Assembly (NCBI RefSeq): GCF_017963645.1
Contig: NZ_JAGMWN010000002.1
Span: forward strand, 124,001-188,000
DNA: 64,000 nucleotides
Direction of reading: 5' to 3'
From: Marivibrio halodurans
GTDB taxonomy: Bacteria > Pseudomonadota > Alphaproteobacteria > UBA8366 > Aestuariispiraceae
The notes beneath the pieces were generated by a model, which did no database searches, was not told the origin of the DNA, and saw only the letters and a program-made list of their open reading frames with translations. Below, piece after piece: positions 35,849 to 43,715 of the stretch (position 1 is its first letter; every line of letters begins with the position of its first letter). The position numbers and the translations under genes are program-made.

Positions 35849-38463
35849 GCCGCCTCGGCCTTCACCTGCGTGCCGTTGATGACGAGGCCGTCCGCGTCGG
35901 CGGTGACGCGGACCGTGTCGCCGTCCACGATCCCTCCTTCCAGGATCAGCGTGGCCAGCGGGTTCTGCAGGTGCTTCTGGATCACCCGCTTCAACGGCCG
36001 CGCGCCATAGACCGGGTCATAGCCGGTCGCGCCCAGCCAGTGCTTGGCCGCCTCGTCCACCTCCAGCCCGATCCGGCGGTCCGCCAGGAGCTTGGTGAGA
36101 TGGCCGAGCTGGATATCGACGATCCCGGTCATGTTCTCCCGGCCGAGGCGGCGGAACAGCAGGATTTCGTCCAGCCGGTTGAGGAATTCCGGCCGGAAGG
36201 CGCCGCGCACGACGTTCATCACCTGCTGGCGCGCCTCCTCGACATCCTGGCCGTCCTCCTGGGCCGCCAGGAATTCCGCGCCCAGGTTCGAGGTCATGAC
36301 GATCAGCACGTTGCGGAAATCGATCGTCCGGCCCTGGCCGTCCGTCAGGCGCCCCTCGTCCAGTACCTGGAGCAGGACGTTGAAGACATCCGGATGGGCC
36401 TTTTCCACCTCGTCGAACAGCACGACCTGATAGGGTCGGCGGCGCACGGCCTCGGTCAGGGCGCCGCCCTCGTCATAGCCGACATAGCCCGGGGGCGCGC
36501 CGATCAGGCGGCTGACCGAGTGTTTCTCCATGAATTCCGACATGTCGATGCGCACCATGGCGGTGTCGTCGTCGAACAGGAATTCGGCGAGCGCCTTGGT
36601 CAGTTCCGTCTTGCCGACGCCGGTCGGCCCCAGGAACAGGAAGCTGCCGATCGGCCGGTTCGGGTCCTGCAGGCCGGCCCGGCTGCGCCGCACGGCGTTG
36701 GCGACGGCCTTGATGGCCGCGTCCTGGCCGATCACCCGCTTGGCCAGCAGGCTTTCCATGCGGACCAGCTTCTCGCGCTCGCCTTCCAGCATCTTGTCGA
36801 CCGGAATGCCGGTCCAGCGGCTGACGACGCTGGCGATATCCTGGTCGGTGACGGCTTCGTTCAGCATATGGCCCTGGCCCGCGTCCGCCTCGTCGTCGTC
36901 GCGTGCCTCGGCGGTGGCGAGCTTCTTCTCCAGATCGGGGATCACGCCATAGGCGAGCTCGCCCGCCCGGTCGAAACGCCCGTCGCGCTGCGCCTGGGCA
37001 AGCTCGACGCGTGCCGCGTCCAGTTTCTCCTTCAGTTCCTGGGCGGAATGCAGCTTCTCCTTCTCCGCCTGCCAGGCGGCGGTCATGTCGGCGCTTTGCT
37101 TCTCCAGCCCGGTCAGTTCCTCCTCCAGCTTCTCCAGCCGCTCGCGGGAACCCTTGTCGGTCTCCTTCTTGAGGGCCTCGCGCTCGATCTTGAGCTGGAT
37201 GATCCGCCGGTCGAGTTCGTCGATCTCCTCCGGCTTGCTATCGACCTCCATGCGCAGGCGCGAGGCCGCCTCGTCCATCAGGTCGATCGCCTTATCCGGC
37301 AGGAACCGGTCGGTGATGTAGCGGTTGGAGAGCGTCGCGGCCGCAACCAGCGCCGAATCCTGGATGCGCACGCCGTGATGGACCTCGTATTTCTCCTTCA
37401 GACCACGCAGGATCGAAATGGTGTCGGCCACCGTCGGTTCCGCCACGAAGACGGACTGGAATCGCCGGGCCAGCGCCGCGTCCTTCTCGATATGCTTGCG
37501 GTATTCGTCGAGTGTCGTGGCGCCCAGACAGTGCAATTCGCCGCGCGCCAGCGCCGGTTTCAGCATGTTGGAGGCATCCATCGAGCCTTCCGCCGCGCCG
37601 GCGCCCACCAGCGTGTGCAATTCGTCGATGAACAGGATGATACCGCCCTCGTCGGCCGCGACCTCCTCCAGCACGGCCTTCAGCCGTTCCTCGAACTCGC
37701 CGCGGAACTTGGAGCCCGCGACCATCGCGGACAGGTCGAGCACCAGCAGTTTCTTATCGCGCAGCGCCTCCGGCACGTCGCCATTGACGATGCGCAGCGC
37801 CAGCCCCTCGACGATCGCGGTCTTGCCGACGCCGGGCTCGCCGATCAGCACGGGGTTGTTCTTCGTCCGGCGCGAAAGCACCTGGATCGACCGGCGGATT
37901 TCCTCGTCCCGCCCGATGACGGGGTCGAGCTTGCCGTCCCGCGCGGCCTGGGTCAGGTCGCGGGTGTATTTCTTGAGCGCGTCGAACTTGCCTTCCGCGT
38001 TCTGGCTATCGGCCGTGCGGCCCTTGCGCATGTCCTTGATGGCCTTGTTGAGGGCCTGCGGATTGACGCCCGCGTCGGCCAGCGTCTTGGCCGCCCCCGT
38101 TCCCGACGCCATGGCGAGCGCCAGCAGCATCATCTCGGCCGTCACGAAACTGTCGCCGTTGTTCTTGGCGAGGTCCTCCGCCTGGCTCAACAGCTTCGCC
38201 GTCGCGGTGTCGAGATGGAGCGAATTGGCCCCGCCACCCTGAACCTTGGGCTGCTTGACCAGATCCGTCTCGACGAGCGCCAGCGCGCGCTTCGGATCGC
38301 CGCCGGCGGCCCGGATGAGGGTCGCTGCCAGCCCTTCCTCGTCGTCGAGCAGGACCTTGAGCAGATGGTCGGGAACCAGCCGTTGGTGATCCGAATTGAT
38401 CGCCAGCGTCTGGGCGGACTGGATGAAACCGCGACTGCGGTCGGTGAACTTCTCGAAATTCAT
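35845..38463 (-). CDS. clpB: ATP-dependent disaggregase ClpB
   Basis: An 872-residue ClpB from ATG 38463 ([17 protein letters not shown]). An N-terminal Clp_N domain (about 1-145), AAA+ module 1 with Walker A GEPGVGKT near 205, a long coiled-coil middle domain (about 400-540) and AAA+ module 2 with Walker A GPTGVGKT near 608 are all present. The middle domain marks it as ClpB rather than ClpA or ClpC. With DnaK it dissolves aggregated proteins after heat stress. A sigma-32-like promoter lies about 130 bases upstream. Confidence 0.97.
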   Translation of the reverse strand: MNFEKFTDRSRGFIQSAQTLAINSDHQRLVPDHLLKVLLDDEEGLAATLIRAAGGDPKRALALVETDLVKQPKVQGGGANSLHLDTATAKLLSQAEDLAKNNGDSFVTAEMMLLALAMASGTGAAKTLADAGVNPQALNKAIKDMRKGRTADSQNAEGKFDALKKYTRDLTQAARDGKLDPVIGRDEEIRRSIQVLSRRTKNNPVLIGEPGVGKTAIVEGLALRIVNGDVPEALRDKKLLVLDLSAMVAGSKFRGEFEERLKAVLEEVAADEGGIILFIDELHTLVGAGAAEGSMDASNMLKPALARGELHCLGATTLDEYRKHIEKDAALARRFQSVFVAEPTVADTISILRGLKEKYEVHHGVRIQDSALVAAATLSNRYITDRFLPDKAIDLMDEAASRLRMEVDSKPEEIDELDRRIIQLKIEREALKKETDKGSRERLEKLEEELTGLEKQSADMTAAWQAEKEKLHSAQELKEKLDAARVELAQAQRDGRFDRAGELAYGVIPDLEKKLATAEARDDDEADAGQGHMLNEAVTDQDIASVVSRWTGIPVDKMLEGEREKLVRMESLLAKRVIGQDAAIKAVANAVRRSRAGLQDPNRPIGSFLFLGPTGVGKTELTKALAEFLFDDDTAMVRIDMSEFMEKHSVSRLIGAPPGYVGYDEGGALTEAVRRRPYQVVLFDEVEKAHPDVFNVLLQVLDEGRLTDGQGRTIDFRNVLIVMTSNLGAEFLAAQEDGQDVEEARQQVMNVVRGAFRPEFLNRLDEILLFRRLGRENMTGIVDIQLGHLTKLLADRRIGLEVDEAAKHWLGATGYDPVYGARPLKRVIQKHLQNPLATLILEGGIVDGDTVRVTADADGLVINGTQVKAEAA

Positions 38464-38590
38464 GCCTGTCGATCCTCTTCGTTCGTCCCCCGCATCATGC
38501 AGCGAGACGTCCAAGAACCCGAATGCCACGGGCCGGACTTCCGGCCAGGAGACCCGCTTCGGCGGCGTCCCCGCATTCATCGTACCAGAT

Positions 38591-38619
38591 ATATTGGAAG
38601 CGCGGGGAAGGGCCACAAG
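38591..38619 (-). promoter_or_regulatory. RpoH (sigma-32)-like promoter of clpB
   Basis: On the minus strand CTTG is followed after 18 bases by CCAATAT. This fits the alphaproteobacterial heat-shock consensus CTTG-N17/18-CYTATNT with one mismatch in the -10 element. It lies 128 bases upstream of the clpB start. The other 150 bases of this 306-base gap hold the upstream region of the divergent dioxygenase gene, with nothing else recognised. Confidence 0.5.
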
Positions 38620-38769
38620 ACCGATGATTCGGGCTGCGTGGCGTATCGGCCCCTTGTTCGCGTCTATCCCGCCATTGGGTGAAATCAATGGGGCCGCGGG
38701 CCTCGGGGATTGTTACATGGCTGCAATATAACTGCGCTAACCACCGACCCCTGCTGAAAGGATGACGGC

Positions 38770-39966
38770 ATGGACACCCTGACCCGAGCGACCCCCCATA
38801 CGGACGCCGCCGATCTCGTCGCGGAACTCGCCGGTGTCGAGGACCGGGCGCTGACGCTGCGCTGGCCCGACGGCGCGACCCATCGGTTCGACGCGGTTTG
38901 GCTGCGCGACAATGCGCGCGGCGACGCCCACCGCCATGGCGGCAACGACCAGCGCCTGTTCGATGTCGCCGACCTGCCGGCGGACATTACCATCGCGGCG
39001 GCCGAAATCGCGGCGGACGGAAATCTTCGCCTGACGGTCGAGCCGGAGGGGCTGGATCTCGTCTTCTCGCCCGGATGGCTGCGCGTGAACGCCTATGATG
39101 GCCGGTCCGGCGTGGGAGGTAACGAAGACGGTGAGGGGGGCGCGCCCGCGACCTGGGACGCGCGCCTCGCCGACCGCCTCGTCCGGCACGATTACGCCGC
39201 CGTCACCCGCGATCCGGCCGCCCTGTATGATTGGCTGGACGCGATCCGCGCGGACGGCTTCGCGCTGATGCATAACGTCCCGGCGGAACCGGGCATGGTC
39301 TGCCGGTTGGCCTCCCTCTTCGGTTTCGTGCGCGAGACCAATTACGGGCGCCTGTTCGACGTGCGCAGCGAGGCGCGACCGAACAACATGGCCTTCACCG
39401 CGGCCGGATTGGGTGTGCACACCGATAATCCCTATCGCGACCCGGTGCCGGGGCTGCAACTCCTCCATTGCCTGGCGGCGGAGGAGGATGGCGGTGCCTC
39501 CATCGTCGTGGACGGGTTCGAGGCCGCCCGTCGCCTGGCGGAGAGCGCGCCGGAGGATTTCGCCCTGTTGGCGCGCTGGCGGGTGCCCTTTCGCTACCGT
39601 ACCGGCACGACCGACCTGCGCGCCCGCCGCCGGTTGATCGAGGTGGACGAGGCCGGACGGCCGATCGCGGTCGCCTACAATAACCGCTCCATCGCGCCGC
39701 TGGATCTTCCGGCGGAGGTAATGCCGGCCTATTATCGGGCCTATCGGCGGTTCTCGGAGGTTCTGCGCGACCCGTCTCTCGCCGTGCGCTTCAAGATGGG
39801 ACCGGGCGATCTGTTCGTGGTCGACAATCGCCGGGTGCTGCACGGCCGGGACGGTTTCGCGGGCGGCACCCGCCATCTTCAGGGCTGCTACGCCGATATG
39901 GATTCGCTGTTGAGCCAGCTTCGCGTCATGGAACGCGAGCGCGGCGGCGAGGGGGAACGGGCATGA
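38770..39966 (+). CDS. TmpA-like 2OG-Fe(II) dioxygenase of the gamma-butyrobetaine hydroxylase family (pair 2)
   Basis: A 398-residue TauD/TfdA-superfamily enzyme. The N-terminal DUF971-like domain (about 22-108) has WLRDNARGDAH in place of the zinc-binding Cys cluster. The catalytic domain shows His217-x-Asp219 (VHTDNPYRDPVPG), His358 (VLHGR) and Arg368 as 2-oxoglutarate ligand. AAGGA lies 8 bases before the ATG. The HD-oxygenase gene overlaps its stop by 4 bases, so the two are translationally coupled. With a PhnZ-type partner the best guess is hydroxylation of a trimethylammonium phosphonate (TmpA reaction); carnitine formation from gamma-butyrobetaine is the alternative. Confidence 0.85.
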   Translation: MDTLTRATPHTDAADLVAELAGVEDRALTLRWPDGATHRFDAVWLRDNARGDAHRHGGNDQRLFDVADLPADITIAAAEIAADGNLRLTVEPEGLDLVFSPGWLRVNAYDGRSGVGGNEDGEGGAPATWDARLADRLVRHDYAAVTRDPAALYDWLDAIRADGFALMHNVPAEPGMVCRLASLFGFVRETNYGRLFDVRSEARPNNMAFTAAGLGVHTDNPYRDPVPGLQLLHCLAAEEDGGASIVVDGFEAARRLAESAPEDFALLARWRVPFRYRTGTTDLRARRRLIEVDEAGRPIAVAYNNRSIAPLDLPAEVMPAYYRAYRRFSEVLRDPSLAVRFKMGPGDLFVVDNRRVLHGRDGFAGGTRHLQGCYADMDSLLSQLRVMERERGGEGERA

Positions 39967-40601
39967 CCGCCCCGACGACCAACCGGGAAACCGGCATTCG
40001 GGATACCCTGCCGAGCGACCCCGACCGGGTGACGGCCGTGACGGCGGTGGACTTCATCCTCGCCCTCTTCGCCCAGGCGGGCGGGCGCGACTATCTGGGC
40101 GAGGTGGTGAGCCAGCAGGAGCACGCGCTGCAATGCGCCGTCTGCGCCGATCAGGAGGACGCGCCGCCGCCGCTGGTCGCCGCCAGCCTGCTGCACGATG
40201 TCGGGCATTATCTGCATGATTGCGCGGAGGACGCGGCCGCCCAGGGCCTGGACAGCCGGCACGAGCAGGCGGGCGCCGATTTCCTGGCCCGCTTCTTCCC
40301 GCCGGAGGTCTCGGAGCCGGTGCGCCTGCATGTCGATGCCAAGCGCTATCTCTGCGCGGTGGAGCCGGATTATTTCGACCGTCTGTCGGAGGCGAGCGTC
40401 CATTCGCTCAATCTCCAGGGCGGACCGATGTCCCCGGCGGAGGTCGCGGCCTTCGAGGCCAATCCGCATCATCGCGCCGCCGTGCGGCTGCGCCGTTGGG
40501 ACGAGACCGGCAAGGTCGAGGGGCTGCGCACGCCCGCGCCGGAGGATTTCCGCGCGTTGCTGGCGGGGTTGGTGCGCCCCGTCGGCGCGGACGGCCGCTG
40601 A
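39963..40601 (+). CDS. PhnZ/TmpB-type HD-domain diiron oxygenase (pair 2)
   Basis: A 212-residue protein with the complete PhnZ signature. Tyr44 and Glu47 (YLGE) correspond to PhnZ Tyr24 and Glu27; His54, His78-Asp79, His100, His123 and Asp179 correspond to the iron ligands His34, His58-Asp59, His80, His104 and Asp161; Lys127 corresponds to Lys108. It also shares LLHDVGHY, AKRYL and the later LQGGPM. PhnZ and TmpB use a mixed-valent diiron centre and O2 to cleave the C-P bond of alpha-hydroxyphosphonates, releasing phosphate. The start overlaps the dioxygenase stop. About 20 extra N-terminal residues precede the family core. Confidence 0.87.
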   Translation: MTAPTTNRETGIRDTLPSDPDRVTAVTAVDFILALFAQAGGRDYLGEVVSQQEHALQCAVCADQEDAPPPLVAASLLHDVGHYLHDCAEDAAAQGLDSRHEQAGADFLARFFPPEVSEPVRLHVDAKRYLCAVEPDYFDRLSEASVHSLNLQGGPMSPAEVAAFEANPHHRAAVRLRRWDETGKVEGLRTPAPEDFRALLAGLVRPVGADGR

Positions 40602-40692
40602 CCCTTCGCGTGCTACCCTTCGCGCTTCCTCTCCCCCTTTCCAAGCCTTCCCCGCTCCGCCATAAGGGCTTCGGGGTAAGGACAGGCGGGGA

Positions 40693-41934
40693 ATGGATGC
40701 GATGAGCGAGACGCCACTGCCGCTCGACGGGCTGCGAATCCTGGATATGAGCCGGATTCTGGCGGGGCCGACCTGCACGCAGTATCTGGGTGACCTGGGC
40801 GCCGACGTGATCAAGGTCGAACGGCCCGGCGCCGGCGACGACACGCGCAAATGGGGGCCGCCCTATCTGCGCGACGCCGAGGGCGCGGAGACGGAGGAGA
40901 GCGCCTATTACCTCTCATCCAACCGCTCCAAGCGCTCGGTGGCGATCGACGTCTCCACGCCGGAGGGGCAGGCGCTGATCAAGCGGCTGCTCGTCGGCTG
41001 CGACGTGCTGATCGAGAATTACAAGGTCGGCGGCCTGAAGAAATACGGCCTGTCCCATGACGATCTGAAGGATGATTTCCCGGGGCTCGTCTATTGCTCG
41101 ATCACCGGTTTCGGCCAGACCGGCCCCTATGCGGCGCGCGCGGGCTATGATTTCCTGGCGCAGGGCATGGGCGGCATCATGTCGGTGACCGGCGCGCCGG
41201 AGGGGGAGCCGACGAAGGTCGGCGTCGGCATCGCCGACGTGATGTGCGGCATGTACGCGACCACCGCGATCCTGGCCGCGCTGCGCCACCGCGACCGCAC
41301 CGGCGAGGGCCAGCATATCGACGCCTGCCTGCTCGACACCCAGGTCGCCTGGTTGATCAACGAGGGGTGCAACTATCTGATATCCGGCAAGGTGCCGAAG
41401 CGGATGGGCAACGAGCATCCCAACATCGTCCCCTATAAGGTGTTCGAGGTGAAGGACGGCTTCGTCATCCTGGCCATCGGCAACGACGCGCAGTTCCAGC
41501 GTTGGTGCGGGTTCGCGGGCGCCGGGGATCTGGCGGCCGATCCACGCTTCCAGACCAACAAGGACCGCGTCACCAATCGCGCCGTCCTTTATGCGGAGAT
41601 GCCGCGCTACATGATCGTCCGGACGATCGACGAATGGGTCGATGGGCTTGCCGCCATCGGCGTGCCCTGCAGCCCGGTCAACACGATCGACCGCGTCTTC
41701 GACGACCCACAGGTCCAGGCGCGCGGCATGCGCATCGACCTGCCGCACCATCAGGCGGGCGGCGACGGCACCGTGCCGTTGATCGCCAATCCGATGAAAT
41801 TCTCCCGCACGCCGGTGCGCTATCGGCGTGCCCCGCCGACGCGCGGGCAGCATACGGACGAGATTCTCTCGGAAACGCTCGACCTCGACGCGGCGGAGAT
41901 CGCGCGGCTGCGTGCGGCCGGCGCGATCGAGTAG
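40693..41934 (+). CDS. CaiB/BaiF-family CoA-transferase
   Basis: A 413-residue class III CoA-transferase. The N-terminal PLDGLRILDMSRILAGPTCT and GADVIKVERPGAGDDTR are typical, and Asp182 in VGVGIADVMCG is the probable catalytic Asp that forms the acyl-anhydride. Family members move CoA between carboxylic acids (formyl-CoA:oxalate, succinyl-CoA:mesaconate, crotonobetainyl-CoA:carnitine). It lies 91 bases after the HD-oxygenase gene and before soxB on the same strand. A carnitine CoA-transferase role would support the carnitine reading of the cluster, but this family is too broad to decide. Confidence 0.88.
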   Translation: MDAMSETPLPLDGLRILDMSRILAGPTCTQYLGDLGADVIKVERPGAGDDTRKWGPPYLRDAEGAETEESAYYLSSNRSKRSVAIDVSTPEGQALIKRLLVGCDVLIENYKVGGLKKYGLSHDDLKDDFPGLVYCSITGFGQTGPYAARAGYDFLAQGMGGIMSVTGAPEGEPTKVGVGIADVMCGMYATTAILAALRHRDRTGEGQHIDACLLDTQVAWLINEGCNYLISGKVPKRMGNEHPNIVPYKVFEVKDGFVILAIGNDAQFQRWCGFAGAGDLAADPRFQTNKDRVTNRAVLYAEMPRYMIVRTIDEWVDGLAAIGVPCSPVNTIDRVFDDPQVQARGMRIDLPHHQAGGDGTVPLIANPMKFSRTPVRYRRAPPTRGQHTDEILSETLDLDAAEIARLRAAGAIE

Positions 41935-42011
41935 GATGGCAAGGCGAGGGAAGGGGGAGCTGTTCCGTTTCCGCCGCCGATGTCGCGCTTTGGCCGAAGC
42001 TTGACGGAGAC

Positions 42012-42023
42012 CGGCATATGCCG
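42012..42023. promoter_or_regulatory. Palindrome upstream of soxB
   Basis: CGGCATATGCCG is a perfect 12-bp palindrome 72 bases before the soxB start. It lies in the 161-base gap after the CoA-transferase gene and may be an operator for the sox operon. No matching regulator gene is adjacent. Confidence 0.35.
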
Positions 42024-42063
42024 TGCCCTGTTCCGGGCTATAGACCGTCGGCGTGATTTCAGC

Positions 42064-42078
42064 GGTGCCGGCGGCACC
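42064..42078. promoter_or_regulatory. Second dyad upstream of soxB
   Basis: GGTGCC-GGC-GGCACC, a perfect inverted repeat with a three-base centre, ends 17 bases before ATG 42096. It could be a second operator or a small RNA hairpin affecting soxB translation. Confidence 0.35.
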
Positions 42079-42095
42079 ATCCGTTGGGGTTGTCG

Positions 42096-43352
42096 ATGGG
42101 CGAGTATTCGGTCTGGAGCGTGCTGAAGGGCGGGTTCACCGCCCAACGCCATTGGAAACCCGCCTGGCGCGATCCCGATCCGAAGCCGGCCTATGACGCG
42201 CTGATCGTCGGCGGGGGCGGGCATGGTCTGGCGAGCGCCTTCTATCTCGCCAAGCTGCACGGCATGCGCAATATCGCGGTGCTGGAGAAGGGCTGGCTGG
42301 GCGGCGGCAATACCGGGCGGAACACGACCATCGTGCGCTCCAACTACATGTTGGAGGGCAATGCGCATTTCTATGAGAAGTCGCTGCAACTGTGGGAGGG
42401 GTTGAGCCAGGAACTCGGCTACAACGTCATGTTCTCCCAGCGCGGCGTGATCAATCTGGCGCATTCGGACGCGCAGATGGACGCCTATGCCCGGCGCGGC
42501 AACGCCATGCGCCTCAACGGGATCGATGCCGAACTGCTCTCCCGCGAGGAGGTGCGTGCCCGCGCGCCGATGTGCGATTTCTCCGACAAGGCGCGGTTCC
42601 CGATCCATGGCGGGCTGTTGCAGCCGCGCGGCGGCACGGCGCGGCACGACGCGGTCGCCTGGGGCTTCGCGCACGCGGCCGACCGGCTGGGCGTCGATAT
42701 CATCCAGAATTGCGAGGTGACCGGCATCGATGTCGAGCAGGGCCGCGTCACCGGCGTTCAAACCACGCGCGGTGCGATCAAGGCGCCGAAGATCGGCCTC
42801 GCCGTCGCCGGGCACACGACGCAACTGGCCGAGATGGCCAGCCTGCGCCTGCCGATCGAGAGCCATTTGCTCCAAGCCATGGTGTCGGAGCCGCTGAAGC
42901 CCTGGATCGACACGGTCGTCACCTTCGGCGCCGGGCATTTCTATATCAGCCAGTCGGACAAGGGCGGCCTCGTCTTCGGCGGCGACCTCGACGGCTATAA
43001 TTCCTTCGCCCAGCGCGGCAACATGCCGACGGTGGAACATGTGATCCAATGCGGCGTGGCCCTGATGCCGGGGTTGAAGCGCCTGCGCCTACTGCGCCAT
43101 TGGGGCGGCGTCATGGACATGACCATGGACGGCAGCCCGATCATCGGCCGCACGCCGGTGGAGGGGCTCTATCTCAATGGCGGCTGGTGCTATGGCGGCT
43201 TCAAGGCGACGCCGGGCAGCGGCTGGGTCTTCGCCCATACCATCGCCCAGGACCGGCCGCACAAGCTGAACGAGGCGCTGGGGCTGGAGCGGTTCGAGAC
43301 CGGCGCCCTGCTGGACGAGCGCGGCGCCGGTCCGGTGCCCGGCTGGCATTGA
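42096..43352 (+). CDS. soxB: Sarcosine oxidase beta subunit
   Basis: A 418-residue flavoprotein. The dinucleotide-binding motif LIVGGGGHGLASAFYLAK is at about 34-51, followed by GNTGRNTTIVRSNY, typical of SoxB, which binds FAD noncovalently and FMN covalently. It oxidises sarcosine to glycine, passing the one-carbon unit to tetrahydrofolate on SoxA. ATG 42096 aligns with known SoxB starts (GEYSVWSVLKGG); a TTG at 42084 is a less likely alternative. It is the first gene of soxBDAG. Confidence 0.95.
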   Translation: MGEYSVWSVLKGGFTAQRHWKPAWRDPDPKPAYDALIVGGGGHGLASAFYLAKLHGMRNIAVLEKGWLGGGNTGRNTTIVRSNYMLEGNAHFYEKSLQLWEGLSQELGYNVMFSQRGVINLAHSDAQMDAYARRGNAMRLNGIDAELLSREEVRARAPMCDFSDKARFPIHGGLLQPRGGTARHDAVAWGFAHAADRLGVDIIQNCEVTGIDVEQGRVTGVQTTRGAIKAPKIGLAVAGHTTQLAEMASLRLPIESHLLQAMVSEPLKPWIDTVVTFGAGHFYISQSDKGGLVFGGDLDGYNSFAQRGNMPTVEHVIQCGVALMPGLKRLRLLRHWGGVMDMTMDGSPIIGRTPVEGLYLNGGWCYGGFKATPGSGWVFAHTIAQDRPHKLNEALGLERFETGALLDERGAGPVPGWH

Positions 43353-43400
43353 GCGCGGGCGCGCTCGGGATCGTGATCGAGGGAAAGGTGCGTCGGCGGA

Positions 43401-43715
43401 ATGTTTCGGATTGAATGCCCCTGGTGCGGCACGCGCGACATGGTGGAATTCACCTATGTCGGCGACGGCACGCTGACCCGCCCGGCGCTCGGCGCGCGGA
43501 CAGGTCATTTCGAGCATGTCTATCTGCGCGCCAACCCGAAGGGCACGCATGTCGAGCTTTGGCATCATGTCGCGGGCTGCCGCCAGCATGTGGCGGTGAA
43601 GCGCGATACCCTCACCCATGAGATCCTGGCGACCGGCGGACCGGGCGAGGTGACGGCCGCGCGCGACGACGTGCCGAAGGGCGCGGCAAAAGGCGAGACG
43701 GGGGGCATGGCGTGA
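43401..43715 (+). CDS. soxD: Sarcosine oxidase delta subunit
   Basis: A 104-residue zinc protein. Cys6 and Cys9 (ECPWCGTRD) with His56 and Cys60 (HVAGC) match the four zinc ligands of SoxD. It is a structural subunit of the heterotetramer. Its stop overlaps the GTG start of soxA (GTGA). The C-terminal 20 residues are Lys/Gly/Ala-rich and probably disordered. Confidence 0.94.
   Translation: MFRIECPWCGTRDMVEFTYVGDGTLTRPALGARTGHFEHVYLRANPKGTHVELWHHVAGCRQHVAVKRDTLTHEILATGGPGEVTAARDDVPKGAAKGETGGMA

Noticed and set aside
40602-40692. Operon break between the HD-oxygenase and CoA-transferase genes
   Set aside because: The 91-base gap has no clear terminator hairpin or strong promoter, so neither a break nor cotranscription can be claimed.
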